64,000 bases of DNA from Taibaiella sp. GTDB taxonomy: Bacteria > Bacteroidota > Bacteroidia > Chitinophagales > Chitinophagaceae. Made by a program: the position numbers and the translations under genes. Shown here one piece after another: positions 34,750 to 44,027 of the stretch (its first letter is position 1; every line of letters begins with the position of its first letter). The notes under the pieces are model-generated. The model was given only the letters and a program-made list of their open reading frames with translations, was not told the origin of the DNA and did not search any database. The DNA is taken from contig JAHBTQ010000001.1 in NCBI GenBank assembly GCA_019638495.1, forward strand, positions 434,001 through 498,000. Direction: 5' to 3'.

Positions 34750-36861
34750 ATGAGTCGCTGGCCGGTAATAAATTCCTGGTTTTGGGAACGGGCTCCCTTC
34801 TTTCGTATCCTGCTGCCATTTGCGGCCGGGATTGCTGTGTATTTCTGGGGATGGGTAGTTAATATCCCACCGGTTTGGTTTACCTGGATAGCCTGCAGCA
34901 TGTTGGTTCCGCTGGCACTCATCATCTCGCGGAAACAGACACCTCTGGTTCGCGGGCTCACCTATGCCATAGTCAACATTCTTCTTTTTGCGGGCGGACT
35001 TTCTGTATCGGCTTTTAATGACGTACGCAACAACTCGATGTGGTTTGGTCGCTACCTGGAACCGGGCGCTACCTACCAGGCTCGGATCACTGCGACGCCG
35101 TCAGCCCGGGATAAGAGCTGGAAACTACAGGTAAACCTGCTAAGCGTTACTGACTCGGGTAGGGCAACACCTGTGCTGGGTCGCGCATTTGTATACGTGG
35201 AGCGAACCAACCTGGTACCCGCATTTAAAAAGGGCGACACCATATTGTTGCCGGGAAATTGGGAACGGCTGAAGGATGCAGGTAATCCGTTCGAGTTTAG
35301 CTACGCTACCCACTGTGCACACAACAATATCTACTACAGGCAATGGTGCAATGCCGGGGAGGTAGTGCTCTATGCCCCGCAGGACCCGGCGCACGAACCG
35401 TTTACTGACAGGGCGCACGACTGGAGCATGAAGCAGCTAAGCCGCTACCTGGGCGCAGACAAAGCCGAGGGGCTGCTGCAAGCCATGATCCTGGGCGATG
35501 AGATAAACCTGGACGAAGACCTTAGGGAAGCGTATGCCGACACCGGAATTGTACACATCATTGCTATCTCCGGCGGCAACATTTCTATCTTCTTCATCGT
35601 CGTTGCATTCCTGCTGGGGTGGATTAGACATAAAAAGTATCTGTGGATAAAGTATGTGGTAGCCCTGCCTATCATCTGGTTTTATGTGCTCATGGCCGGG
35701 GCTCAGCCATCTGCTATGCGCGCTGCCGTTATGTTCTCCATTCTCGCATTCGGCATCATGATGCAGAAAAATAAGAACGGGCTTAATCAACTGATGGCGG
35801 CAGCATTTACACTGCTCTGCTCTGAGCCGGCCTGGCTTTTTTCTATTGGCTTCGAGTTGTCGTTTGTTGCAGTGCTTTCGATTCTGCTATTCTTTAAGCC
35901 GGTTTACCAGTTATTGCCCATCACCGGTAGAAAGGTGGGAAAAGACGGACCAAAAATTCTCAAGGTGGCATTTGCCATTGGCGACACCTTTGGCAGCGTG
36001 GTGAGTATGAGCATAGCGGCGGAGCTGCTGGTGGCCCCGCTGGTCATGTACTATTTCCATACCTACCCCGTGATGTTTGCCCTGGCCAATGTATTTGCCT
36101 TCGTATTTATGAGCATTACGCTGGTGTCTGGAGTGGTGCTGGTAATGGTGAGCCCGCTACCTTTTGTTGCCAAACCGCTTGCCGCTTTCATATCGCTTCT
36201 TGTAAAGATCTTCGGCTTCATCGTAGGCCATCTGCAGGGTGCAGGACCGCAGTCGTTCAAGTTCCTGAAAATAAATGCCTGGCAAACGGTCATATTTTAC
36301 ATCATTATTGCCGGCCTTACCACCTTCATACTACGGCGAAAGAGACAGGGACTGCTGGTGGGGCTTTCTGCAGCATGCGTAATGCTGGCCTCTCTGAACA
36401 TTGGAGAGTGGCGCAGGCTGCGTAGCCGTAAATTCATCGTCTATAATGTGGCCAACACTGCACATATCGACTATATGGCCGCCGGGCGCTACGAGGTGAT
36501 GAGCACAGACACCTTCCAGCGCAAGAAGATCAACTATGCAATACGCCCCACACACATAGGCTGGCGCTCGTGGGAGGGTAACGACACGGTGCGGAATGAA
36601 ATACTGGATATGAATGGCAAGGTGGTGCTGGTACTAAACCAGGCCATAAAAGGCACAGAACACTTCCCGGTGGACTACCTGGTAGTGAACTATGACCGGC
36701 CGGATATGAAACGGCTGCTCAACAACTTTACGCCCCGCATGGTGGTGACAAGTGACAACTTCTCATCCCGCCAGATGAAACATCTGAGCTATGACTGCAG
36801 CAAGGCAGGTGTGCCGCTCTATGCCGTTGCCGACAGCGGCGCATTTGTACTCTCCAATTAG
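34750..36861 (+). CDS. comEC: ComEC/Rec2-family DNA-uptake channel
   Basis: 703 residues. N-terminal transmembrane helices and an OB-like DUF4131 region (YQARITATPSARDKSW), then the Competence domain: ADKAEGLLQAMILGDEINLD, YADTGIVHIIAISGGNISI, MAGAQPSAMRAAVMFSI and SIGFELSFVAVLSILLFF. The C-terminal soluble part (from about residue 550) has no HxHxDH metallo-hydrolase motif, so this is the short Bacteroidota form lacking the nuclease-like domain. It transports single-stranded DNA across the inner membrane during transformation. No other com gene is adjacent. Confidence 0.92.
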   Translation: MSRWPVINSWFWERAPFFRILLPFAAGIAVYFWGWVVNIPPVWFTWIACSMLVPLALIISRKQTPLVRGLTYAIVNILLFAGGLSVSAFNDVRNNSMWFGRYLEPGATYQARITATPSARDKSWKLQVNLLSVTDSGRATPVLGRAFVYVERTNLVPAFKKGDTILLPGNWERLKDAGNPFEFSYATHCAHNNIYYRQWCNAGEVVLYAPQDPAHEPFTDRAHDWSMKQLSRYLGADKAEGLLQAMILGDEINLDEDLREAYADTGIVHIIAISGGNISIFFIVVAFLLGWIRHKKYLWIKYVVALPIIWFYVLMAGAQPSAMRAAVMFSILAFGIMMQKNKNGLNQLMAAAFTLLCSEPAWLFSIGFELSFVAVLSILLFFKPVYQLLPITGRKVGKDGPKILKVAFAIGDTFGSVVSMSIAAELLVAPLVMYYFHTYPVMFALANVFAFVFMSITLVSGVVLVMVSPLPFVAKPLAAFISLLVKIFGFIVGHLQGAGPQSFKFLKINAWQTVIFYIIIAGLTTFILRRKRQGLLVGLSAACVMLASLNIGEWRRLRSRKFIVYNVANTAHIDYMAAGRYEVMSTDTFQRKKINYAIRPTHIGWRSWEGNDTVRNEILDMNGKVVLVLNQAIKGTEHFPVDYLVVNYDRPDMKRLLNNFTPRMVVTSDNFSSRQMKHLSYDCSKAGVPLYAVADSGAFVLSN

Positions 36862-36866
36862 TGCTT

Positions 36867-36915
36867 GAAAAAAAGAGGGCTATCTGCAGATGCAAATTAC
36901 ATGCGCAGATAGCCC
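36867..36915 (-). terminator. Terminator of the TonB-dependent receptor gene
   Basis: Eleven-bp stem GGGCTATCTGC (36877-36887) and GCAGATAGCCC (36905-36915). Read on the - strand it is followed by CTCTTTTTTTC. It lies between the convergent comEC and receptor genes. Confidence 0.75.
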
Positions 36916-36936
36916 AGGCCAATTAGCGTGGCATAC

Positions 36937-39096
36937 TTACAATTTCCACCTCAGCGAAAGGTTAATGACACGGCCGTCTATCGGTGCCCAAAGGGGCTTA
37001 AACATAGGCGCCGAAACCGGGCCAGTGTACAACAGCTCCACACGGCTCATCCTGTAGTCGAGCAGATTTTCACCATTCAGTACTACGATAACATGCTTGC
37101 CGGCTTTGTACTGCACCATCGATGCCATGAAAAAATATCCGGGTGTTGATGTGCCGTCGTACCGGTATTGGCTACCCATGTAGGACCCCTCGATGCCCGC
37201 GCGCCAATGCTCGCCAAACTCTCGGGCTACAATAAATGCGCCACGATGTTTGGGCGTGAGCGCCACAAAGTTGTTGCCGGTGAGGTAGGTGTTGCGCGCA
37301 TCGGTAAGGGTAAAGCCAAGGTACAGCTCCCACTTATACACATCCAGTTTCGCATAGCTGTCTGAGCCCTTACTTACAATCGGCGAAGATGCATTCATAA
37401 GGTCTACCCTACCCGAAGCATTGCGATAGAACACAACCGGATTCCGCACCTGGGTAAGGAAGAAAGCCTCGTTCACAAAAAGGGAAACATGGTCGCTGAA
37501 CTCATGTTTGTAGTTTACCTCCGCATTGTAACCATAAGACACTTCAGGCGTCACCACATTATTCAGCGGCAGCAGGTCCAGGATGTTGTATTCTATATTC
37601 TGCTGCACCAGAGGATTAGGCGTTTTGTATCCCATTCCAAAGCCGCCGCGCGCTGCCCAGTGCTCATTGAACCTGTGGAACACCGATACCCTCGGCAGCA
37701 CAAACAGACCATAGCGCTGGTGGTTATCCGTGCGTAGGCCTGCCTCTATAGTTGTGTGCTCACCCAGGCGAATGTTGCCCTGTGCAAATGCCCCTACCGT
37801 GAAATTTTCATAGCGACTGAGGAGTGCCGTATCCGGCGACACTGTTGAGTATCGGTCTCCTACTATGTTAATACCGGTCACTACATCAAGCCACTTGCGC
37901 AGCGGCAGGTAGACCGAGGCCTCGTCGTAATAGCTGAGCTGGTTCCCGTTTACGGCGGTAGTATTGCTTGTAAGGTCGCGGCTAAACAAGCTGGCATTCC
38001 CCTTGAAGGTAAATTTCGCGCCCTGCTTAAAGTAATGCTCCAGGAAATACTCTGCCGTATTGCGGGTACTGCTATTATCCTCGTAATAGCGATGCACGGA
38101 GTCTGCCGCCCCACTCAGCACTTGCATATCGCCGCCCTTTCTCTCGTCTAACGTTCCACTGTACCCGATGGAGATGATCGTATTAGAAGAGGGATAGAGA
38201 TATAGACGAGGATGCACCAGCACGCCACTGCCCTTCGGCAGATCACTGAAGCCATCTCTGTTTACATCTACTGCCTGCTGGTTTGTATAGCCGGCAAAAA
38301 GCGTGTACCCGACTTTCTTGTTTCTATAAGCTGTGTACAGGTTCACGTTGCCTTCCTTCAGGCTGCTGTAGTTCACCAGGGCATCTACCTCCTGTTCAAA
38401 CTTTGGTCGCTTTGAGATGAGGTTAATCAATCCGCCTATGGCGCCACCACCATACAGCGTGCTGGACGACCCTTTCACCAGTTCTATCTGCTTCAGGTCC
38501 AACGGCGGAATGGTTAAAACACCGAAGCCGCCGGAAAATCCATCGTAAAGCGGCATACCATCACGCACTATCTGTGTGTACTTGCCAGCCAGCCCCTGTA
38601 CGCGCACGTTGCTGTTGCCGGATGTGGCCGAAGACTGCTGTATCTGCACACCACTCACGTCGCCCAGTATACTGGCAATGTTTCCGGGTTTCACACTAGC
38701 TTCTTCTGCCAGGTCTTCGGCACCTATTACCTCGACTTTTGTGGGGCTGTTCTCTATAGCCGTCTCATTACGGGTAGTAGATATTACCGTTACTTCCTCA
38801 AGTGCTGCCACGTCTCTCGCCATGTAAATATTGAAGTTCCCCGGCAGCGCCAGTACGGTGTCTTTCTTCTTATATCCTGTAAGACTGAACACGATCTTCC
38901 GGGCTCCTGAACTGCTACTGAATGTTGCGTTACCAATGCTATCTGTTGTGGCAAGCCAATCCTTCTCTGTGCTTACCGTTACAAATTCAAGGGGCGTTTT
39001 GCTTGCCCCGTCATATACTCTGACTCGCGTCTTTTCCTGAGCTTGTGCAGACAAAGCTACAAGGCACAGCGTGACGACTGCTATATAAATTTTCAT
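36937..39096 (-). CDS. TonB-dependent outer-membrane receptor
   Basis: 719 residues. Signal peptide ending SAQAQ, a carboxypeptidase-regulatory-like N-terminal domain (RVRVYDGASKTPLEFVTVS), then the plug with NSPTKVEVIGAEDLA, RVQGLAGKYTQIVRDGMPLY, KGSSSTLYGGGAIGGLINLI. A 22-strand barrel follows, with the last strand VINLSLRWKL. The barrel resembles siderophore, haem or copper receptors, not SusC. It follows the PepSY-like and small exported genes on the same strand, and that operon arrangement is common for metal uptake. Substrate not determinable. Confidence 0.93.
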   Translation of the reverse strand: MKIYIAVVTLCLVALSAQAQEKTRVRVYDGASKTPLEFVTVSTEKDWLATTDSIGNATFSSSSGARKIVFSLTGYKKKDTVLALPGNFNIYMARDVAALEEVTVISTTRNETAIENSPTKVEVIGAEDLAEEASVKPGNIASILGDVSGVQIQQSSATSGNSNVRVQGLAGKYTQIVRDGMPLYDGFSGGFGVLTIPPLDLKQIELVKGSSSTLYGGGAIGGLINLISKRPKFEQEVDALVNYSSLKEGNVNLYTAYRNKKVGYTLFAGYTNQQAVDVNRDGFSDLPKGSGVLVHPRLYLYPSSNTIISIGYSGTLDERKGGDMQVLSGAADSVHRYYEDNSSTRNTAEYFLEHYFKQGAKFTFKGNASLFSRDLTSNTTAVNGNQLSYYDEASVYLPLRKWLDVVTGINIVGDRYSTVSPDTALLSRYENFTVGAFAQGNIRLGEHTTIEAGLRTDNHQRYGLFVLPRVSVFHRFNEHWAARGGFGMGYKTPNPLVQQNIEYNILDLLPLNNVVTPEVSYGYNAEVNYKHEFSDHVSLFVNEAFFLTQVRNPVVFYRNASGRVDLMNASSPIVSKGSDSYAKLDVYKWELYLGFTLTDARNTYLTGNNFVALTPKHRGAFIVAREFGEHWRAGIEGSYMGSQYRYDGTSTPGYFFMASMVQYKAGKHVIVVLNGENLLDYRMSRVELLYTGPVSAPMFKPLWAPIDGRVINLSLRWKL

Positions 39097-39171
39097 CGCT
39101 TAGATTTAAGATAAAGAATATAGCAGGACGGCATGAATCACCGTCCTGCATTATTTCAGAAAGTGGCGCCG

Positions 39172-39600
39172 CTAGCGTTTGTCGTCAGCGGGTTCCTTCT
39201 TCTCTTCGAGGAATTTTCCTGCGGCATCAAAGAGCAGGTCTCCTCCCTTTACCTCTGCCTCATACTTTACCACGCCTGCCGCGGAGACGATCTTTGCAGC
39301 CTCCTTTATCTTTCCTTTACCGGCAGCGTAAGCACGTGCATTTGCAGGCAATTCTGCAACGGATATTGCGGTTTCGGTTTCTTCCGGCATTCCGGCCGCT
39401 GTGTATAGCACAGACATTTTTTTGCCATTCTGTTTGAAGGATGCTTCGTATTTGCCGTCCTCTCTATCCCATTTCACTTTCTGCACGGCGGGATAGCTTT
39501 TAGAGAAATTAGCCTTGACAGCCGCAGGTACTTCCTTTTGCGCAAGCGCGCAGGTGCTGCATAGCAATGCAGCAACCATTATCTTGATTGTTGATTTCAT
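39172..39600 (-). CDS. PepSY-like periplasmic protein
   Basis: 142 residues; signal peptide MKSTIKIMVAALLCSTCALAQ. Two PepSY-like repeats: VKANFSKSYPAVQKVKWDRE with GKYEASFKQNGKKMSVLY, then ISVAELPANARAYAAGKG with VVKYEAEVKGGDLLFDAAGK. The family (putative beta-lactamase-inhibitor-like, PF11396) is periplasmic in Bacteroidota, function poorly known. Middle gene of the receptor operon. Confidence 0.85.
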   Translation of the reverse strand: MKSTIKIMVAALLCSTCALAQKEVPAAVKANFSKSYPAVQKVKWDREDGKYEASFKQNGKKMSVLYTAAGMPEETETAISVAELPANARAYAAGKGKIKEAAKIVSAAGVVKYEAEVKGGDLLFDAAGKFLEEKKEPADDKR

Positions 39601-39665
39601 TGTTTATCGTTTAGTGTTATGAATATCTGTCGCTGCTTCAGCGACATCGTTCCGGCATACAGAAT

Positions 39666-40055
39666 CTAAACGATAGGAGGTCGCAACATCCGGCCAGAGA
39701 AGCCTGTAGGAAAATGCTGTTGCGCATAGCCATTGAAAATGCGTGTGTCCTCGGGAAAGACAATAGCGTTGTGATGGAATTCCTGGACCTTGTTAACAAT
39801 AGCTACCAGTTGAAAAGCGCTGACGATATAGGTAGATTGGTGTGGCTTTTCATTTTCCTCAGTGCCGGCAGGATCTGCGAATATTTCCGGGATATTCAGC
39901 AAATGCTCCACTACAAAGTCGGCGGCATTGATGTCCGGGTCTTCTACTGCACATTCACGGTACATGTCCTGGAGATGCGCCATATCTACGCCAGGGAACA
40001 GTACATTCCCGACGCTGTAAAGCGAGATCAACAGCAAGACTACCAGTTTACGCAT
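39666..40055 (-). CDS. Small exported protein linked to the TonB receptor
   Basis: 129 residues; hydrophobic N-terminus MRKLVVLLLISLYSVGNVLF. A PDINAADFVVEHLLNIPEIF segment and a C-terminal FPTGFSGRMLRPPIV are the only distinctive stretches. Small proteins of this type lie upstream of metal-type TonB receptors in many Bacteroidota genomes. Function unknown; position suggests a role in the same uptake system. Confidence 0.65.
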   Translation of the reverse strand: MRKLVVLLLISLYSVGNVLFPGVDMAHLQDMYRECAVEDPDINAADFVVEHLLNIPEIFADPAGTEENEKPHQSTYIVSAFQLVAIVNKVQEFHHNAIVFPEDTRIFNGYAQQHFPTGFSGRMLRPPIV

Positions 40056-40103
40056 ATTGCTTACCTGCCAACAAATATCGCCAATCGAAATCAGAACAGT
40101 GTG

Positions 40104-40766
40104 TTACTTTTTCTTTGCGGCCGCCTTCAGTTCCTTTTCCTGCTTCAACTTCAGCACCATTTCAGCCATCTTTTCTATGCGGCGGGCACGCGTTTCAGGT
40201 TTCTTCGCATCTTCGATCGCCTCAATATATTCCCGCTTGTGGGAGAACGACATGCTATCGAAAAACGTAACCAGTCCATTGTGCAGCTTCATAACCTTCA
40301 GCACGTCAGCGGGCAAAGACACCGTCCGCTTCACATAGTCTATACCGGGTGTGCTTCTCTGCTCCATCGGCAGTTCCGCCTTTGAGGGCTTTTTGCGCGG
40401 TGCATTGGTGAGCCGCAGCCCTGTCCAGTCATCATTAATTGAAACCGACGTTTGTCCGCGATAGCCGGCATCGAAGACCATTTGCCACGGTGCCATCTTT
40501 ACGAGGTCAGACTGTATGGCCCCGGTTTGTTTTGGCCAGCATATCCAGAACAGGGTTTCGTGGCCTATATATGCTGCGAGTAATGGCACATAGCGGGCTA
40601 GGTCGTTGCTATCCAGGGCAAAGAGCAGTAGCTGCGATACCAGTTTTTCCTTACCCAGTCTTTTCTTAAGGTCCAGATCGGGAAGGATGTCGCCTACATT
40701 AGCGGGAGCATTCACTACCCATACCGGCTTTGAGGCATCTATACGCAGCTTCTTAAGCAATTCCAT
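40104..40766 (-). CDS. YdeI/OmpD-associated (OmdA) family protein
   Basis: 220 residues. The C-terminal 60 residues match the OmdA signature: VTFFDSMSFSHKREYIEAIE, DAKKPETRARRIEKMAEMVL, ending KAAAKKK. The N-terminal part contains a DUF1905-like or DUF3052-like PVWVVNAPANVGDILP segment. Proteins with this combination have no settled function. It is 48 bp upstream of the small exported gene and may be cotranscribed. Confidence 0.8.
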   Translation of the reverse strand: MELLKKLRIDASKPVWVVNAPANVGDILPDLDLKKRLGKEKLVSQLLLFALDSNDLARYVPLLAAYIGHETLFWICWPKQTGAIQSDLVKMAPWQMVFDAGYRGQTSVSINDDWTGLRLTNAPRKKPSKAELPMEQRSTPGIDYVKRTVSLPADVLKVMKLHNGLVTFFDSMSFSHKREYIEAIEDAKKPETRARRIEKMAEMVLKLKQEKELKAAAKKK

Positions 40767-40826
40767 ATATCAAAATTAGCAAAAGTGGTGAGCCACGCAT
40801 TATCCACAATGGCTGTATAAATTAAT

Positions 40827-40893
40827 GCCTGTCAATAATTATACATTCTGCAATTTTGTTGGTACCCACTTGTATAGAAACCGATTGACAGGC
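40827..40893. promoter_or_regulatory. Inverted repeat upstream of aroE
   Basis: Perfect 10-bp arms GCCTGTCAAT (40827-40836) and ATTGACAGGC (40884-40893) with a 47-base spacer. An AATAATT follows both arms on the + strand. It lies 20 to 86 bases before the TTG start and could be a pair of operator sites or a long-loop stem. Confidence 0.4.
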
Positions 40894-40912
40894 TAATAAT
40901 TGTTCAGCAGCA

Positions 40913-41647
40913 TTGAAGTACGGAATTATTGGTTACCCGCTCACTCACTCCTTTTCGCCGGCATATTTCCGCAAAAAGTTTGCCGGCATGGATATAGATG
41001 CCACTTACGACGCGTTTCCCCTTGCTGATATTTCTGAGCTGCCGGGACTGATAGAAAAGCACCCGACACTGGTGGGGCTGAATGTAACCATACCCTACAA
41101 GGAATCCGTAATGCCTTTTCTGCGGGAGATGAATGAAGTGGCCGCGAGTATAGGCGCTGCAAACTGCCTGGCAATAAAGGGAGGCTACATAAAAGGCTAT
41201 AATACTGATGCAGAAGGGTTTGAGAAAAGCCTGGTGCCCCTGCTGAAAGCGGAACACAAGCGTGCGCTGGTGCTGGGCACCGGGGGCTCTTCTAAGGCGG
41301 TAGCCTATGTGCTTACACAGCTCGGCATTCCATTCACCAGGGTATCTACAAAAGAAGGACCGGGCCTGCTTTCTTATGGTCAACTAACAGCTGAAATTCT
41401 GGCACAGCACAAGCTCATCATCAATACCACTCCCGTAGGTATGTACCCGAATACCGAGGCTGAACTTCCCCTGCCACTAGAGGGCGTGGGGCAACAACAT
41501 CTTTTCTACGACCTTATCTACAATCCCGAAGAAACAACGTTCCTGGCAGCAGGCAGGCAGCATGGCGCAGTAACAAAGAATGGTTTTGAAATGCTGGTGC
41601 TACAGGCAGAGGCGAGCTGGGCCATCTGGTCGCGGCAGGGCGCCTAG
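40913..41647 (+). CDS. aroE: Shikimate dehydrogenase
   Basis: 244 residues with a TTG start; the N-terminus then reads KYGIIGYPLTHSFSPAYF, the family's invariant substrate-binding opening, so no later start is acceptable. NVTIPYKESVMPFL carries the catalytic lysine, VLGTGGSSKAVAY the NADP-binding loop, and FYDLIYNPEETTFL the C-terminal motif. It reduces 3-dehydroshikimate to shikimate. The chorismate-entry enzyme is encoded 800 bp further on the other strand. Its stop interlocks with that of the methyltransferase gene (CTAG). Confidence 0.95.
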   Translation: MKYGIIGYPLTHSFSPAYFRKKFAGMDIDATYDAFPLADISELPGLIEKHPTLVGLNVTIPYKESVMPFLREMNEVAASIGAANCLAIKGGYIKGYNTDAEGFEKSLVPLLKAEHKRALVLGTGGSSKAVAYVLTQLGIPFTRVSTKEGPGLLSYGQLTAEILAQHKLIINTTPVGMYPNTEAELPLPLEGVGQQHLFYDLIYNPEETTFLAAGRQHGAVTKNGFEMLVLQAEASWAIWSRQGA

Positions 41648-42435
41648 CCTACCGTATAATAAACGCAGGTAGTTACAAAGTTTCTAAAGAAAGGAATCGC
41701 GGACAACAAACCGAACTGCTTGCGCGGCTGCAAACCAAACTTGTACTTGTAAATGGGATTTATGAGATAGTCTTGTTTGTGCAGCACCTTTAGCCCGCTG
41801 GCCTTAATAATTTTTTCAAACCGCTCGATGGTTATCTGCGTGTCCACTACTTCCATCAGCTCCTTTATTACCAGTTCATGCTCGCCGGCCATTTTCAGTA
41901 TACCCTTGTACAACGGCCGTGGCAATATGTGGTACCATGGCAACACGGCGGCCCACTTTTTCCGGCACACCTGTTGGTGACCGCCAAATGGCATGTACCA
42001 TGGAGGAAAGCCAAAGAATATCTGCCCGCCGGGCTTAAGGAAGTTTTTCAGGTAGGGAATAAATTTTTCCTGCTCCGGCACGTGCTCTATCACGTCCTTA
42101 AGTATAATAATATCAAACTTTCCCTTGAATCGCTCCAGGAAGTCGGCATCGTAAATGTTTTTCAGCAGTATTTCTGCTTTGCCCTCAGCTATCTCCTTAG
42201 CCAGGAAGCCCTCGGCAAGCTCTATGCGCTCCGGGGCCAGGTCTACACCCAATGCGGTGCAGCCACGCTCCATAAACGGACGCAACACACCGCCCTCCGC
42301 AGTGCCCACCTCAAACACCGCGGTGTCGGGGCCTATGGTATGGGTCTTTTCTATAAACGGCAGTACGTAAGACGCAGAATTTTCTACCTGCTGGTCGAAG
42401 CGTACCTGGTCGTCAAGATGTTGTTTCAGCGCCAA
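41644..42435 (-). CDS. Class I SAM-dependent methyltransferase
   Basis: 263 residues. SAM-binding motif I is VFEVGTAEGGVLRPFMERG, followed by ALGVDLAPERIELAEGFL, IIILKDVIEHVPEQEKFI and LKPGGQIFFGFPPWYMPFGG. The arrangement with WYMPFGGHQQV and a long C-terminal extension is seen in methyltransferases of polysaccharide or lipid pathways. Substrate unknown. It lies 54 bp downstream of the aroG-aroQ fusion on the same strand. Confidence 0.85.
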   Translation of the reverse strand: MALKQHLDDQVRFDQQVENSASYVLPFIEKTHTIGPDTAVFEVGTAEGGVLRPFMERGCTALGVDLAPERIELAEGFLAKEIAEGKAEILLKNIYDADFLERFKGKFDIIILKDVIEHVPEQEKFIPYLKNFLKPGGQIFFGFPPWYMPFGGHQQVCRKKWAAVLPWYHILPRPLYKGILKMAGEHELVIKELMEVVDTQITIERFEKIIKASGLKVLHKQDYLINPIYKYKFGLQPRKQFGLLSAIPFFRNFVTTCVYYTVG

Positions 42436-42489
42436 TTCAGAAAAACGTTTAAGTGGGTAAAAATAGGGTCTTGGACGGCAATCAGGAAA

Positions 42490-43584
42490 TTATTTTGTGC
42501 TGTCGGTTGCGGCGCTGTCCTTTGCAGGCTGGTCGGCCATTACAGATAGCTGAATCCGGATGCTCTCGTGATGAATGCGTTCATATAGCTCTGTGACAAA
42601 CTCAGGCGTAAGACCCTGCATGGCCCCACGGGCGCCGCGTGTTTCCACAATTTCGCTCCACCGCGCCGGCTGAAAGACGGTCATGTTACAACCTTTCTTC
42701 ACTGCGCCTATCTTACCACTCAGCTCCATGCGGCGTGCCACAAGGTCCACTATTTCCGCATCCAGCGTATCCATAAGCTGGCGCAGGTATTCCAGTTGCT
42801 CCTGCCCGCTCATGTCGTGGGTATTCTCTTCCCTCACCACCAGGCCGGCAAGTATCTGTGCCAGTCGGGCAGGTGTCACCTGCTGTGCTGCATCGCTCCA
42901 GGCATTTTCAGGGTCCGGGTGGGTCTCTATCATCAGCCCGTCAAAGTGCATATCCAGTACCTTCTGCGCTACCTCTGCTACACGATTGCGGTCGCCCGTT
43001 ATGTGGCTGGGATCACCGATCATGCACAGATCAGGCTTGCGGCGTTTCAGCTCTATCGGTATAGGCCAGTTAGGCTGGTTGCGATAACCGGCTGCCCCAG
43101 CATAGCCCGAAAAACCCCTGTGAATTGCCGCCACCTGCGTTATTCCCGCCTTCTCCATCCGCTCTATCGCGCCCTGCCATAGGTCCACATCCGGGCTTAC
43201 CGGGTTTTTCACCATTACCGGTATGTCTACTCCCTTCAGTGCATCGGCCAGCCGCTGCACCTGGAATGGGTTCACCACTGTGCGAGCGCCAAGCCATAGC
43301 ACGTCCACGCCGTTCTGCAGCGCCATTTCCACATGCTCAGGCGTGGCCACCTCTATTGTTATAGGTATATTATATTGCTGCTTTGCCTCTCGCAGCCACT
43401 CCAGCGCCACAGCTCCATTACCCTCAAAAGCGCCCGGACGGGTGCGGGGTTTCCACACACCGGCCCGCATCAGCTGCACATTCATGCCTGCCAGCGCCTC
43501 AGCCACGGTCATCACCTGCTCCTTCGTTTCTGCACTGCACGGCCCCGCTATAATAAACGGCCTCGCCGTTTTGAAAAAAGACAT
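42490..43584 (-). CDS. aroG-aroQ: Bifunctional DAHP synthase / chorismate mutase
   Basis: 364 residues from MSFFKTARPFIIAGPCSAE; the longer frame to 43620 overlaps the promoter box. The N-terminal domain (about residues 8-260) is a type I-beta/KDO8P-like DAHP synthase: AGVWKPRTRPGAFEG, VLWLGARTVVNPF, HRGFSGYAGAAGYRNQP and MIETHPDPENAWSDAAQQ. The C-terminal domain is an AroQ chorismate mutase: LRQLMDTLDAEIVDLVARRM through LYERIHHESIRIQ. The fused mutase commonly gives allosteric control by prephenate. First committed step of aromatic amino acid synthesis. Confidence 0.95.
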   Translation of the reverse strand: MSFFKTARPFIIAGPCSAETKEQVMTVAEALAGMNVQLMRAGVWKPRTRPGAFEGNGAVALEWLREAKQQYNIPITIEVATPEHVEMALQNGVDVLWLGARTVVNPFQVQRLADALKGVDIPVMVKNPVSPDVDLWQGAIERMEKAGITQVAAIHRGFSGYAGAAGYRNQPNWPIPIELKRRKPDLCMIGDPSHITGDRNRVAEVAQKVLDMHFDGLMIETHPDPENAWSDAAQQVTPARLAQILAGLVVREENTHDMSGQEQLEYLRQLMDTLDAEIVDLVARRMELSGKIGAVKKGCNMTVFQPARWSEIVETRGARGAMQGLTPEFVTELYERIHHESIRIQLSVMADQPAKDSAATDSTK

Positions 43585-43586
43585 GC

Positions 43587-43595
43587 GCAAATTTA
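43587..43595 (-). promoter_or_regulatory. -7 box directly abutting the aroG-aroQ start
   Basis: Read on the - strand TAAATTTGC, then GC, then ATG at 43584. Only two bases separate a full consensus box from the start codon, the tightest case in the window; the mRNA should be leaderless. Confidence 0.6.
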
Positions 43596-43673
43596 GGTGT
43601 TTAGCCAAAGGCAGCAGCAATAGCCGTATAGACTAAATTATGTATGTTTGGCCAGATAGAAATCCCTCATATT

Positions 43674-44015
43674 ATGGCCTACGATGAAAAACTGAACGAT
43701 CGCATACGCGAGGCAATGTCTGTCTTCACCAACGTGGAGGAGAAGCATATGTTTGGCGGCACCTGCTACATGCTGAATGGCAAGATGTGCGTAGGGGTAG
43801 TAGGTGATGAAATGATGTGCCGCATAGACCCGGATCTATACGCTGCCGCCCTGGAACGTAAAGGCTGCCGCGAAATGGTCTTCACCGGCAAACCAATGAA
43901 GGGCTATGTGTATGTAGCGGAAGAAGGTATGAAATCAAAAAAAGACTTTGAGTATTGGATAGGGTTGTGTGTGGAGTTTAATAGTAAGGCGAAAGCGAGT
44001 AAGAAGAAAAAGTAG
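43674..44015 (+). CDS. TfoX N-terminal-domain protein
   Basis: 113 residues from MAYDEKLNDRIREAMSVF; an upstream in-frame ATG at 43644 lies inside a TATGTTTG box (43643-43650). The domain motifs are EEKHMFGGTCYMLNGKMCVG, MMCRIDPDLYAAAL, REMVFTGKPMKGYVYV, and the tail is lysine-rich. Only the TfoX_N half of Sxy/TfoX is present. Despite the name, stand-alone copies are not known to control competence. It is followed by the SDR gene after 12 bp. Confidence 0.85.
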   Translation: MAYDEKLNDRIREAMSVFTNVEEKHMFGGTCYMLNGKMCVGVVGDEMMCRIDPDLYAAALERKGCREMVFTGKPMKGYVYVAEEGMKSKKDFEYWIGLCVEFNSKAKASKKKK

Positions 44016-44027
44016 AGGGCTAAGTTA

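Noticed and set aside
39714..40385. 223-codon + strand frame crossing two reverse genes
   Set aside because: Spans the small exported gene and the OmdA-family gene, both with better protein evidence; composition is shadow-like.
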